The position numbers and the translations under genes are program-made. A stretch of 64,000 nucleotides of DNA from CBDHEY01 sp965262305 (lineage in GTDB: Bacteria; Pseudomonadota; Gammaproteobacteria; Pseudomonadales; Cellvibrionaceae): assembly GCA_965262305.1 (NCBI GenBank), contig CBDHEY010000002.1, forward strand, positions 248,001-312,000, read 5' to 3'. Below are positions 9,765 through 19,138 of this stretch, piece after piece. The notes below the pieces were generated by a model. It did no database searches. It was not told the DNA's origin and saw nothing but the letters and a program-made list of their open reading frames with translations. The first letter of the stretch is position 1. The number at the start of each line of letters is the position of its first letter.

Positions 9765-11552
9765 ATGACCTCAAAACCTGTTTTATCAGTGGACCCGGCC
9801 ATAAAGAAACAAATTCAGCGGCTAAAGGTATCTGGCGTGGATTTTTCACATCATCTTATGATGATGCTAGAACATCTCCCTGTGATTGCCTTTGCTGTAA
9901 ATGTTAAAAATGAGCTTATCTTTGCTAGCAAGCATTTCGTCAAGTTTATGGGTGTACCAGATTCTCTTGAATCCGTAACCGATCCTAAATCGCTTTTTCC
10001 TCCTGTCATTCGAAACCGAATTGAGACTATTCTCAAAGAGTTCCGCTCCGAATCTATGAAATGGGAAATTAGCATTAACCACAAAGATGGAACTCGGCAA
10101 ACCTATGCTATGCAAAGTTTTAAAATAAACAATGGCGAACCAGTTATTTTGACACTTGGTGCAACCTCTAGTTGTGATTTATCAATAGATGAAGCGCTAA
10201 GAGATCAACAATCTCAAATTGCTTATATGGCATTTCATGATCCATTGACTGGCTTAGCTAATCGTTCATTGTTCTATGATCGAATGGAAAAAAGTCTTTC
10301 TAGAGCTAAACGAAATAATACAAATTTAGCATTGCTTTTAATTGATATCGATCGCTTTAAAAATATCAACGATAGTTTAGGGCAGGAAGCCGGTGATCTT
10401 TTTCTAAAGAAAGTCGCAGATATTTTGAAGAACGTATTGCGGGATACAGATACGATCGCAAGGCTTGGAGGTGATGAATTTATTGTTGTGCTCGAAAATG
10501 TGAACGACGCATTGAGCATTGAAAATGTTGCTCAAAAATTGCTAGACAGCTTGGCAAAACCTGTCTCAATTTTAGGTAATGAAATTACATGCACCGCAAG
10601 TATTGGTATTAGTCTTTTTCCAAAGGACGGTCAGTCTACTGATAAGCTTCTGCGCTCTGCCGACTTGGCAATGTATCGGGCAAAGTCATCAGGGAAAAAT
10701 CGATTACAGTTCTTCTTGAGTGCAATGACCGATACAGCAATGAATTATTTACTGCTGGAAAATGAATTGCGCAAAGCGATAGAAAAAAATGACTTAGTAC
10801 TTCATTATCAACCACAGATTGATCTATCTACAAATCAGATTGTAGGTGTCGAAGCTCTAGTGCGTTGGGAGCATCCGGTTAGAGGACTAATTTCTCCAAT
10901 GGAGTTTATACCATTGGCAGAGGAAACTGGCCTAATAGAACCGATTGGAGAGTGGGTTTTATATCATGCTTGTAAAAGCTTTTCCCGTTGGAAAAATAAA
11001 GGTCTAGATCTAGGTAAAATCGCCATTAATCTGTCTGCAAGACAATTTCGTCAAGAAAATTTTGAAAATATTTTAGAGAACATTTTAGTTAAAACTGGAC
11101 TTGCGGCTCGTTACTTAGAGCTAGAAATTACTGAAACGAGCGTAATGGAAAATGCAGGTAAAACAGTTAACCTTTTGCATGATTTAAATAAGATGGGATT
11201 GTCTTTAGCTATTGATGATTTTGGTACGGGCTATTCTTCGTTATCTTACCTCAAAAAATTTCCTATCCATAAATTGAAAGTTGACCGCAGTTTCATTAAA
11301 GATGTTGATAGAGATGAAGGCGGCGCTGCAATAACGAAATCAATTATTGATTTAGGGCATAACATGTCTCTCGAAGTGATTGCTGAGGGTGTCGAGCGAG
11401 AGACGCAGAAGAAGTGGTTGATCGATAAAGGTTGTGACCAGGTCCAGGGTTATTTCTATTCTAAACCTTTAAGTGAAGATGAATTAATGCGTTTAGTGTG
11501 CGATGAAAAACGAATCTGCAATGATCAGTATTGTATTTTTCTCAATATCTAA
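9765..11552 (+). CDS. PAS-GGDEF-EAL protein, cyclic-di-GMP synthesis/degradation
   Basis: 595 residues, no membrane segment. PAS sensor about 20-145. Diguanylate cyclase domain about 155-320 with intact RLGGDEF; an inhibitory I-site RDTD lies five residues before GGDEF. EAL phosphodiesterase domain about 330-585 with GVEALVRWEHP and the catalytic loop IDDFGTGYSS. Both catalytic sites look intact, so the net activity cannot be predicted; in many hybrids the GGDEF domain serves as a GTP sensor. It is cytoplasmic. It probably links a PAS-bound ligand or redox cue to motility or biofilm decisions. It is followed closely by the convergent holA gene. Confidence 0.9.
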   Translation: MTSKPVLSVDPAIKKQIQRLKVSGVDFSHHLMMMLEHLPVIAFAVNVKNELIFASKHFVKFMGVPDSLESVTDPKSLFPPVIRNRIETILKEFRSESMKWEISINHKDGTRQTYAMQSFKINNGEPVILTLGATSSCDLSIDEALRDQQSQIAYMAFHDPLTGLANRSLFYDRMEKSLSRAKRNNTNLALLLIDIDRFKNINDSLGQEAGDLFLKKVADILKNVLRDTDTIARLGGDEFIVVLENVNDALSIENVAQKLLDSLAKPVSILGNEITCTASIGISLFPKDGQSTDKLLRSADLAMYRAKSSGKNRLQFFLSAMTDTAMNYLLLENELRKAIEKNDLVLHYQPQIDLSTNQIVGVEALVRWEHPVRGLISPMEFIPLAEETGLIEPIGEWVLYHACKSFSRWKNKGLDLGKIAINLSARQFRQENFENILENILVKTGLAARYLELEITETSVMENAGKTVNLLHDLNKMGLSLAIDDFGTGYSSLSYLKKFPIHKLKVDRSFIKDVDRDEGGAAITKSIIDLGHNMSLEVIAEGVERETQKKWLIDKGCDQVQGYFYSKPLSEDELMRLVCDEKRICNDQYCIFLNI

Positions 11553-11573
11553 AAAATTCTTTGATTCGATATT

Positions 11574-12611
11574 TTAATTTAACTGATATTTTTTAAGTGT
11601 AAATACGCCAGCTAAATTTAAAGTAATGTCGATTAACAGACTCCAAACATCGCCTTTAATCACGCCTTTTATCATTTGATCTGCAAGAGATATTTTTTTT
11701 ATAAGCGAAATCAGCTGCTCTGAACTCAATCTATATACTGCTTGTCTAATCGGGGTTTTTCTATTTTCCCAAACGCCTTGAGATTTTGCTGCAAAGTCAA
11801 AATTTTTACCTTCGGATAGTAATTCCTTTATGGCGAACAAGCTATGTACTTCTCTCGAAAGCGCCCACAATATTATTCTTGGTTCCGTGGCTTCGGTTTT
11901 GAGCCCTTGCAGAGTCTCAGAGGCTTGTCGAGCAGCACCCGCGAGGGCTTTGTCTACTAATCCGTAGACGTCATACCTTGCAGAAGATATTACCGATTTT
12001 GCCATTTTTATAGCATCAAGCGTTTCATTTGGCTCAACCACCAGTTTTAATTTTTCAACTTCCTGTACTGCAGCAAGAAGGTTGCCTTCTACTTTGGCCG
12101 CTAGCATGTCAATGGCTTCGCCTGTTGCATTGATCTTGGCGGCTTTTAATCTGAAATCCAGCCATCGAGGAAGTTGTTGTACTGTTACCGGCCATATGGT
12201 TACGATTAAACCGGTTTTTTCAATCGCCTTAAACCAGCGGCTTGATTGAGTTCTTTTATCTATTTTTGGTAAAACAAGAAGTAGCAGAGTCTCTTCTGAA
12301 GCTGTTTGACAAAATTCATCGATAGCTTTAGTCCCTTTTTCATCAATTTTGCCATTGTGTACCCGAATTTCTATTATTTTTTTTTCGGCAAATAGTGAAA
12401 GACTATTTGCGGAGTGGTAAAGTTGGTCCCAATCAAAACCTGAATCTGTATGATAAAGCTCTCGTTCAGTAAAATTTTGTAATCTTGCAGCGGTGCGTAT
12501 CGAATCGCAAGATTCTTGGACCTGTAACGGCTCATCACCAGTGATTAAGTAAACCGAAAATAATTTTTTTTTAAGCGCTCCTGTGAGCTGGTCAGCACGT
12601 ACTTTTGGCAT
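11574..12611 (-). CDS. holA: DNA polymerase III subunit delta
   Basis: 345 residues, the usual size. The N-terminal segment YLITGDEPLQVQESCDSIR is the hallmark start of the delta subunit; the degenerate AAA+ fold follows, and the helical collar domain (about 215-340) completes it. Delta is the wrench that opens the beta sliding clamp within the clamp loader. It is third in a leuS-lptE-holA run on the minus strand, an order conserved in Gammaproteobacteria, which supports the call strongly. The spacing to lptE is 54 bases. Confidence 0.92.
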   Translation of the reverse strand: MPKVRADQLTGALKKKLFSVYLITGDEPLQVQESCDSIRTAARLQNFTERELYHTDSGFDWDQLYHSANSLSLFAEKKIIEIRVHNGKIDEKGTKAIDEFCQTASEETLLLLVLPKIDKRTQSSRWFKAIEKTGLIVTIWPVTVQQLPRWLDFRLKAAKINATGEAIDMLAAKVEGNLLAAVQEVEKLKLVVEPNETLDAIKMAKSVISSARYDVYGLVDKALAGAARQASETLQGLKTEATEPRIILWALSREVHSLFAIKELLSEGKNFDFAAKSQGVWENRKTPIRQAVYRLSSEQLISLIKKISLADQMIKGVIKGDVWSLLIDITLNLAGVFTLKKYQLN

Positions 12612-12665
12612 AATGGAATTAAATTATTTCGAGTATGGGGTTGCCATCGTTTTTGATCGATGTAT

Positions 12666-13190
12666 TTAGTTATCTTGCCGTGCTAAAGCGATAAGTCTTC
12701 TTGCAATTTCTCGATGCATTTCGAACAGTAGCATGTCCTCTTCCTGTTTTTTTGCGATCACTGCACTAGCCTGAAAATCATATTGTCGACGTGATGTAAT
12801 TGTTCTTACTTCTGGAACGCGACGATTATCTTTTGGTTGAAAAGAATAATCCACATTGACTTCAAGTTGGTATTGAACGGGGTTACCTGTACTGCTATAA
12901 GCATAAGGGCGACGTTCAGTTCTGAGTTTTGCGATAGTTAGTTTTATTTCACTATCGCTCGTAATCTTAACATTTTGAGCTGCAAATTCTTCCTCAAGTG
13001 CGAGATGAAAAGAACGGTCGCTGGTTTCTCTTACCAGGTAAATACTTGCGATAGTTCCTTTTGTTTTTAAGTTTGGTTGTGTCCCAGCAAGATGCCAACC
13101 ACAATTTGCTACCAAGCTGATAGCAACTACTAGACTAAAAAAACGAAAGAGGTTAGTGAGTAGCTGTCTACAGCGAGGTTTTTTATTCAT
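12666..13190 (-). CDS. lptE: LPS-assembly lipoprotein LptE
   Basis: 174 residues. It has a hydrophobic signal and a lipidation cysteine at about residue 30 (SLVANCGWHLAG), matching the CG-x-HL-x-G start of mature LptE. The lipobox residue before Cys is Asn, which is unusual. The rest is the small alpha/beta fold typical of LptE (AYSSTGNPVQYQLEVNVDY, then RQYDFQASAVIAKKQEE). LptE plugs the LptD barrel and helps place lipopolysaccharide in the outer leaflet. It lies between leuS and holA as usual. Confidence 0.88.
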   Translation of the reverse strand: MNKKPRCRQLLTNLFRFFSLVVAISLVANCGWHLAGTQPNLKTKGTIASIYLVRETSDRSFHLALEEEFAAQNVKITSDSEIKLTIAKLRTERRPYAYSSTGNPVQYQLEVNVDYSFQPKDNRRVPEVRTITSRRQYDFQASAVIAKKQEEDMLLFEMHREIARRLIALARQDN

Positions 13191-13246
13191 TTCTTCAATG
13201 TTTTAGGTTTACTTCGCTGTCACAAAAGCAGCGTTCTCTTACCAAT

Positions 13247-15838
13247 TTAATTTGCAACGATGTTAACGAGTTTTCCTGGAACAACGATCACTTTACGAAT
13301 CATTTTTCCTTCGATAAATTTACGCACATTTTCATCAGACAAAGTAAGCTTTTCTAAGGTTTCCTTGTCGGCATCAGGTGGAGCAGTAATTTGGGCGCGC
13401 ACTTTGCCGTTAACCTGTCCAACGATGGTAACGCTACTGCGAACCAGAGCGTTATCGTCATGAACAGGCCAACTAACATCAATAACCGCTTCATTTTGAC
13501 CCAACTCTTGCCAAAGTTGATGACAAATATGTGGGACAATTGGAGCTAAAAGTAGAACGGAAGATTCGAGGGCTTCTCGTTCTACGGCAAGGCCGAGAGG
13601 CGTTGCTCTGTCGGCAAACCGACCCACCTCATTGAGAAGTTCCATGACCGCTGCGATGGCAGTGTTGAAGGTTTGCCGGCGACTGAAATCATCAGTTACT
13701 TTCTTAATTGTTTCATGGGTTTTTCTACGTAAGTCTTTCTGTTGTTCGCTGAGTTTTTCTGCGTCCAGTAAACCTGGTGTGCCAGCCTCAATATGACCAT
13801 GTATGGTTTTCCAAATTTTTTTAAGAAAGCGCGAAGCGCCTTCTACTCCGCTGTCCGTCCATTCTAAAGATTGCTCTGGAGGTGCGGCGAACATCGTAAA
13901 TAATCGAACAGTGTCTGCACCATAATTCTCTATGGTGGTTTGCGGATCCACCCCGTTGTTTTTCGATTTTGACATCTTTGTCATACCGCTGTGTTCAACG
14001 GCTTCACCAGTACGAATGATCTTGGCCGATGTGACTTTCCCTTTTTCATCTTTCTCTAATTCGACGTCGTCAGGTGATATCCACTGCTTTTTCCCACCCT
14101 CTGTTATCGAGAATGAATCAGCTAGGACCATTCCTTGACATAATAATCTTTCGAATGGTTCATCTGATTCTAATAAGCCCTCGTCTCGCATAAGTTTATG
14201 GAAAAAACGTGCATAGAGAAGGTGTAATATAGCATGCTCTATACCGCCAACATATTGATCGACAGGCAGCCAGTAATTAGCTTTTTCTGAATCGATCATT
14301 GTGTCAGCATTTGCGCAAGTATAACGAGCGTAGTACCAGGACGATTCCATGAACGTATCAAATGTATCTGTCTCGTGCTCAGCGTATTCTCCGTTTATTT
14401 CAGATTTTTTCCAATTTTCATCAGCTTTAATAGGTGATTGAATGCCGTCCATGACAACGTCTTCTGGCAGCAAAACCGGAAGCCTGTCAGCAGGCACTGG
14501 AATCTCTTTGCCATCTGCGAGATTTAAAATAGGGATTGGCGTTCCCCAGTATCTTTGTCGTGAGACACCCCAGTCTCTCAATCGATAATTGGTCGTGGTT
14601 CGACCTTTATTTGCAGCGCTAAGTGCTTGAGAGATAGCTTCGAATGCGCCGTCAAAATCGAGATCATCAAACGCCCCTGAATTTATGAGTAGACCTTTGT
14701 CAACAAAAGCTGCTTTTTCTAAATTTATTTCATCGTTGTTTTTAGGTTTAATAACTTGCGTGATTCCTAGTCCATATTTTTTTGCAAATTCCCAGTCGCG
14801 TTGATCATGGGCGGGTACAGCCATAACTGCGCCACTACCATAATCCATCAAAACATAATTACCGACCCAAACAGGTACTTCTTCTCCTGTAATCGGGTGC
14901 AAGGCTTTTAAACCAGTATCCATACCTTGCTTTTCAATGTTAGCCATATCCGCTTCAGCAACAGACTGGTTTTTACAAGATTGAATGAATAAAGACAGTT
15001 CTTCATTCGTTTCTGCTACAGAGAGCGCAATTGGGTGTTCAGCAGCAAGTGTCACATAGGTGACGCCCATCAATGTATCTGGACGAGTTGTATAGACTTC
15101 GAAGCTGTTTTGACCTGCTTTTGGCTCTGTGAGCTCGAAAACCATTTCGACACCGCGGCTTTTGCCGATCCAATTGCGTTGCATGGTTTTGACTTGCTCT
15201 GGCCAGTTAGGCAGTTTGTCAATGTCATTTAATAATTCTTCAGCATAATCGGTGATCTTGATGAACCACTGAGGGATTTCTTTACGCTCTACTGGTGCAC
15301 CAGATCGCCATCCACATCCATCAATAACTTGCTCGTTTGCCAAAACCGTATGGTCTACCGGATCCCAGTTAACGGTAGCCATTTTTTTATAAACTAAACC
15401 TTTTTCGTACAAGCGAGTAAAAAACCATTGCTCCCACCGGTAATAGTCTGGTTTACAGGTGGTGAGCTCGCGAGACCAATCAAGGCCAAACCCCAACTCT
15501 TTCAACTGTTTGCGCATATAATCGGTATTGGAATAGGTCCACTTCGCCGGAGCAGTATTATTTTTAATCGCTGCATTTTCCGCCGGTAAGCCGAATGCGT
15601 CCCAACCCATCGGATGAAGGACGTTTTTTCCTTGCATGCGCTGGAATCTCGCGATCACATCGGAAATGGTGTAGTTTCGCACGTGTCCCATGTGCAAACG
15701 TCCACTAGGATAAGGAAACATCGCTAAACAGTAGAATTTCTCTTTATTAGGATCTTCCGTTACCTTAAAACTTTCATTGTCCTGCCAATACTGCTGAACT
15801 TCAGCTTCAAGTGAAGCTGGATCATATTGCGCTTTCAT
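13247..15838 (-). CDS. leuS: Leucyl-tRNA synthetase
   Basis: 863 residues, the full family length. Class I signatures are intact: HMGH in YPSGRLHMGHVRNYTI (about residue 45) and KMSKSKNN (about 620-630). The CP1 editing domain is present (TTRPDTLMGVTYVTLAAEHP, and DQRDWEFAKKYGL). The anticodon-binding domain and a C-terminal domain ending in RKVIVVPGKLVNIVAN follow. It charges tRNA-Leu. It is the first gene of the leuS-lptE-holA unit. There is a plausible promoter about 50 bases upstream and more than 600 bases of non-coding DNA before it. Confidence 0.97.
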   Translation of the reverse strand: MKAQYDPASLEAEVQQYWQDNESFKVTEDPNKEKFYCLAMFPYPSGRLHMGHVRNYTISDVIARFQRMQGKNVLHPMGWDAFGLPAENAAIKNNTAPAKWTYSNTDYMRKQLKELGFGLDWSRELTTCKPDYYRWEQWFFTRLYEKGLVYKKMATVNWDPVDHTVLANEQVIDGCGWRSGAPVERKEIPQWFIKITDYAEELLNDIDKLPNWPEQVKTMQRNWIGKSRGVEMVFELTEPKAGQNSFEVYTTRPDTLMGVTYVTLAAEHPIALSVAETNEELSLFIQSCKNQSVAEADMANIEKQGMDTGLKALHPITGEEVPVWVGNYVLMDYGSGAVMAVPAHDQRDWEFAKKYGLGITQVIKPKNNDEINLEKAAFVDKGLLINSGAFDDLDFDGAFEAISQALSAANKGRTTTNYRLRDWGVSRQRYWGTPIPILNLADGKEIPVPADRLPVLLPEDVVMDGIQSPIKADENWKKSEINGEYAEHETDTFDTFMESSWYYARYTCANADTMIDSEKANYWLPVDQYVGGIEHAILHLLYARFFHKLMRDEGLLESDEPFERLLCQGMVLADSFSITEGGKKQWISPDDVELEKDEKGKVTSAKIIRTGEAVEHSGMTKMSKSKNNGVDPQTTIENYGADTVRLFTMFAAPPEQSLEWTDSGVEGASRFLKKIWKTIHGHIEAGTPGLLDAEKLSEQQKDLRRKTHETIKKVTDDFSRRQTFNTAIAAVMELLNEVGRFADRATPLGLAVEREALESSVLLLAPIVPHICHQLWQELGQNEAVIDVSWPVHDDNALVRSSVTIVGQVNGKVRAQITAPPDADKETLEKLTLSDENVRKFIEGKMIRKVIVVPGKLVNIVAN

Positions 15839-15888
15839 ATAATATTTTTTGGGAATTTGATGGAATAAATTGTGAAAAATAGCAGAAC

Positions 15889-15917
15889 ATTATAGGGCCT
15901 GGTTAGCTTGATTGTAA
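15889..15917 (-). promoter_or_regulatory. Candidate sigma-70 promoter for leuS-lptE-holA
   Basis: Read on the minus strand: a perfect -10 box TATAAT at 15894-15889, and a weak -35 TTACAA at 15917-15912 with exactly 17 bases between. This puts the transcription start about 45 bases before the leuS ATG. The -35 matches the consensus at only three of six positions. Confidence 0.4.
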
Positions 15918-16466
15918 TAGGCAAGAACTGAAAGAAAATTCATCTAGTGCTTTATTGAGCAAAAATGGGCTACTTTCGCTTCTAACTTAGTGAAATTATG
16001 GCTATAAGCAACAAAACAATCGTTATTTACTTTGAGTTTTTAACCGCTGGCCTATTTCTAATTAAAATATGCATCATTGTGGGGCGTTTTGACTTGTAGG
16101 TTTGTCTATTCTGTGCAAGACCTATTTTATCAGTCTATTTGAATCTGCAATAAGCTATTTACTTCGGATCATTTGAGGTGTTTAACGTCTGTCTGCGGAG
16201 CCCAAACTTGAGTGCTGTCGCTAAATTGTGCGTTAATCTTTTTTGTTTGTTACATGGCATATCTTTTGCTGAAACCAAAAAATCAATATTTACAAAAACT
16301 AACACCCTTCGCTTTTTTGTGAGGCTTGTTGCAAATTTTGGCTCTTGCTTCAGGCATAGCTATTAACGTTTTTATTTGCTTCCGTCAGATATTTGATTCG
16401 TTTAAGGGGTTGCGATCTTAAGTTGTATGGTTGTTGTTGGTTTGTTAGTGGTCGGTTAATAGTTAT
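15918..16466. other. Long intergenic stretch without a supported gene
   Basis: About 550 AT-rich bases between the divergent leuS and NIT-like genes. A 62-codon open frame at 16178-16366 has no ribosome binding site or recognisable product. No tRNA, terminator with a T-tract or riboswitch is visible. Confidence 0.4.
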
Positions 16467-17456
16467 ATGAGTTCTGTTATTGTTAATAAGTACATAGAAA
16501 TTGATTCTTCGGAGAAACAGGAAGGAGATCAGGAATATCTGTCTTTCTATTCTATGGTGTGTGAGGAGTTTAAAGGACGCAATGACGCCTATTCGGTGGT
16601 CGCTCAAATTAATCAATTGATCAAATCTGTGCAAAAGCACCGTGGTTACACGATGGGTTTGTTGTCTGGTGATGATTCCTATCGAGAAAAATTTAAGTCT
16701 CTTCAACTTGCCGTTAAAAAGCGAATAGAAGTTATCAAATTGTTTTCCGGCGATACACGCCAACTGGTGTCCGAAAAAGACAAGAGCAATATAAACTATT
16801 GTTGGAAGACGATCGCCAACAATTGGCAGGAAGATAACGTTAGTGAAAGTCTCGAATTACATTCTCATTTTGTAGAACAGCTTTTGGGAATGTTAAGTTC
16901 AATTTCGGAAGATCTGAGCCGACCTCTTTTAAGTAATATTGAATCCTCCGCGCAATTTGAACCTATTGAAGTCTACCCAAATGCATTGTTAAAAGTTGAA
17001 GTGTTTAATTTTGTTGGGCGGTTTTTGCCTGAAAATATTGAGCGAATTGGTAAGTTGAGAGCGCTATCGACACATTTGGCTTCCGATGTCAAAGGGTCCG
17101 AATTGGAATTGCGTAAGTTACGTTTTTTGGTTGATACTTCTAGGTCGCAAATAAGTGTCCTGCGCGGCATTTCGAAGAGAATTAAAGAAATTTGCGGTGA
17201 AAGTTATCCAGCAATTCAGGATGTTTTTCAAACGGAGATGCAACTTGGACTTCTGCTAAGCCAAGTTGATAATACGATTCTAACAGATCTAGATGGTACG
17301 TCAGAGGTATTGGGCCGGCAAATATTTGCAAAAGCAACTCAGGTGATCGATGCCTATTGGAATGTGGTTAATCGCGGGTTTGAGTTAATGCATCAATGGC
17401 ATAAAGACGAATTCGATTTTTGGTTGGCAGCGGGTATAGCGAAACCAAACACGTAA
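16467..17456 (+). CDS. Stand-alone soluble helical protein resembling the NIT (nitrate/nitrite-sensing) domain
   Basis: 329 residues, almost entirely helical, no signal peptide or membrane segment. Two related halves can be seen. The first has QINQLIKSVQKHRGYTMGLL followed by SGDDSYREKF (about 47-75). The second has ENIERIGKLRALSTHLASD (about 190-208). Paired four-helix bundles with an 'Arg-Gly..' or 'Gly-x-x-Arg-xx-Ser' turn are the pattern of NIT-type and PilJ-type sensor domains. Those are normally fused to histidine kinases, chemoreceptors or antiterminators; here nothing is attached. The function is unknown; a free ligand sensor or adaptor is an inference. Its neighbours (leuS, aspartokinase) give no clue. 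The Shine-Dalgarno is weak. Confidence 0.5.
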   Translation: MSSVIVNKYIEIDSSEKQEGDQEYLSFYSMVCEEFKGRNDAYSVVAQINQLIKSVQKHRGYTMGLLSGDDSYREKFKSLQLAVKKRIEVIKLFSGDTRQLVSEKDKSNINYCWKTIANNWQEDNVSESLELHSHFVEQLLGMLSSISEDLSRPLLSNIESSAQFEPIEVYPNALLKVEVFNFVGRFLPENIERIGKLRALSTHLASDVKGSELELRKLRFLVDTSRSQISVLRGISKRIKEICGESYPAIQDVFQTEMQLGLLLSQVDNTILTDLDGTSEVLGRQIFAKATQVIDAYWNVVNRGFELMHQWHKDEFDFWLAAGIAKPNT

Positions 17457-17469
17457 TAGTGTTCGACAC

Positions 17470-17508
17470 AATTAAAGAGTCTTTTATTTTATTTCAGACT
17501 CTTTAATT
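17470..17508. terminator. Bidirectional terminator between convergent genes
   Basis: Perfect 13-bp inverted repeat: AATTAAAGAGTCT at 17470-17482 and AGACTCTTTAATT at 17496-17508, with a 13-base T-rich loop. A-rich and T-rich flanks on both sides suit termination of the NIT-like gene and of the aspartokinase gene, which face each other here. Confidence 0.75.
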
Positions 17509-17517
17509 CGCAATATA

Positions 17518-18957
17518 TCAACTAGGATAAGCGATAGCTTTTCCGTGAGCGTGAACTTCAACTAGGTGTGCATGAAGGCTTTTTACCGCAGCATCAAAAT
17601 CACCTTCTTCAATTATAAATTGCATATCAACTTGCCTCATGGATTGATGCATCGCTAAGACACTCACATTCACGTCTGCAAGCGCTTGGGCAGTTTTTGC
17701 TAGCATTCCTGGAATTTTCATATGGCTGCCGATTGCGGAAACAACGGCGACTTTCTGTGCGGTCAGTACAGAGCCTGAAAACAATTCTTCTAAGGCTTGC
17801 TGGATACGTTTTACCGTTTTTAGGTTAGCACTCAAATAATAGGTAATCGTATTTGCATTCAGGTCTTTGTTTACGACATGAGCTTTAAATCGTGCAATTT
17901 GTTTCAGAAACTCTTGTTCATAATTTGTCGTATTGCTAACCATGTCCTGATCAAAAAGCTCTAGGGCATAGATATTTTTTGATCCCGCAATAATTTCAAC
18001 ACAAGGCGCATCGCTCACATAATCACTGGTAATTAATGTACCCTGATGCTCTGGTTCAAAGGTATTTTTTACCCGCAGTTTAATTTTATTTTGGCGCAAG
18101 CCTTTCGCTGCTCTTGGGTGGATTGCTTCCATTCCTAGGTTGGCGAGCTGATCTGCAACATCATAGTTGGTGCGGCCAATAGGCACTACATTGGGCTCGC
18201 CGACTACTTTTGGATCAGCGCTACTCAAGTGGTACTCCTTATGAATAATCGCTTCTTTTGCGTTTGTGACAACGGCAATCCGGCTGAACGTCATTTCGCT
18301 GTAACCGCGATCAAATTTTGCCATTAAGCCCCCTTCGCAGTGACAGTAACCCGTAGCAATTGGTAGGCATTCATCCAGCTTTATATTTTTGAAGGCACGT
18401 TCAATTTGTTCGTCTAAAGAATAGTGTTGGTCTTCGTCCCAAGCGGATAAGTCGACAAATTTAGCATTGATACCATCGAGCATTAAAAGTTCTGCTGTAT
18501 TGTACGCGCTATGAATTTCTCCCAAGCTAGCAAGCATCTCTCGCACAGTTTGAAGGTGATCGCCAAGAGAAAAATGTCCATGCCGGCAAAGGTTTTCTAG
18601 ATCAAATAACACAGATTCGGCACTATCTAACCGACCTCCAATGAAGTTATTTGCCTTTTCTAATAACGATGATTCGGTAAATAAACTTTTATTAATCTCC
18701 AGCATGTTTTCACGTAATAGTGTCATTGCCTCTTTCCAACTACCATCCTTAGTGGATCCAGCAAAATATGCATAGACGCCTGGCTCACCTGTTTTTTTGT
18801 GCTCTAGCAATTGATTCGTAATTCCACCGTATGCTGAAACTACAAAAATGCGGTTATAGAAATTGTTGAGAGCTGGGTTTAAATAGATATTTTTTCGGGT
18901 AGCCGGATAGTCACTCATAGAGGTGCCACCGATTTTTTCAACGGTATGTGCGTTCAT
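17518..18957 (-). CDS. Aspartate kinase, ectoine-cluster (Ask_Ect) type
   Basis: 479 residues. It starts MNAHTVEKIGGTSMS; KxGGTS is the aspartokinase phosphate-binding start. The segments NRIFVVSAYGGITNQLLEHK and KTGEPGVYAYF, and later GRTNYDVADQLANLGMEAIH, match what I recall of Ask_Ect, the aspartokinase linked to ectoine clusters. Two C-terminal ACT domains follow (about 320-475, with VVSAIGSHMKIPGMLAKT). It phosphorylates aspartate, the first step to lysine, threonine, methionine and ectoine. No ectABC genes lie beside it here, so it may serve ordinary amino-acid synthesis or act from a distance. The gene is alone on its transcript. Confidence 0.85.
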   Translation of the reverse strand: MNAHTVEKIGGTSMSDYPATRKNIYLNPALNNFYNRIFVVSAYGGITNQLLEHKKTGEPGVYAYFAGSTKDGSWKEAMTLLRENMLEINKSLFTESSLLEKANNFIGGRLDSAESVLFDLENLCRHGHFSLGDHLQTVREMLASLGEIHSAYNTAELLMLDGINAKFVDLSAWDEDQHYSLDEQIERAFKNIKLDECLPIATGYCHCEGGLMAKFDRGYSEMTFSRIAVVTNAKEAIIHKEYHLSSADPKVVGEPNVVPIGRTNYDVADQLANLGMEAIHPRAAKGLRQNKIKLRVKNTFEPEHQGTLITSDYVSDAPCVEIIAGSKNIYALELFDQDMVSNTTNYEQEFLKQIARFKAHVVNKDLNANTITYYLSANLKTVKRIQQALEELFSGSVLTAQKVAVVSAIGSHMKIPGMLAKTAQALADVNVSVLAMHQSMRQVDMQFIIEEGDFDAAVKSLHAHLVEVHAHGKAIAYPS

Positions 18958-19138
18958 AAGTATGTTGAGTATGAAATTCTGAATTTAATAAAGTTACAAA
19001 ACACTGGACTGCTATTGAGTATTTTTAATAATGCAGGTGATCAGCGTAAAAGGCGGGCGATTGTAGCAAAAACTATTGCACGGAGCGAGAATTGACGATC
19101 AAAAAAACGGCGTCTTTGCGATTTTATAACACCTAATA

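Noticed and set aside
16178..16366. 62-residue plus-strand frame with a hydrophobic segment upstream of the NIT-like gene
   Set aside because: No Shine-Dalgarno and no homology recognised. Its length is consistent with chance in an AT-rich spacer.
16350..16763. 137-residue minus-strand open frame overlapping the NIT-like gene
   Set aside because: It is antisense to a coherent plus-strand gene, and its composition shows no domain.
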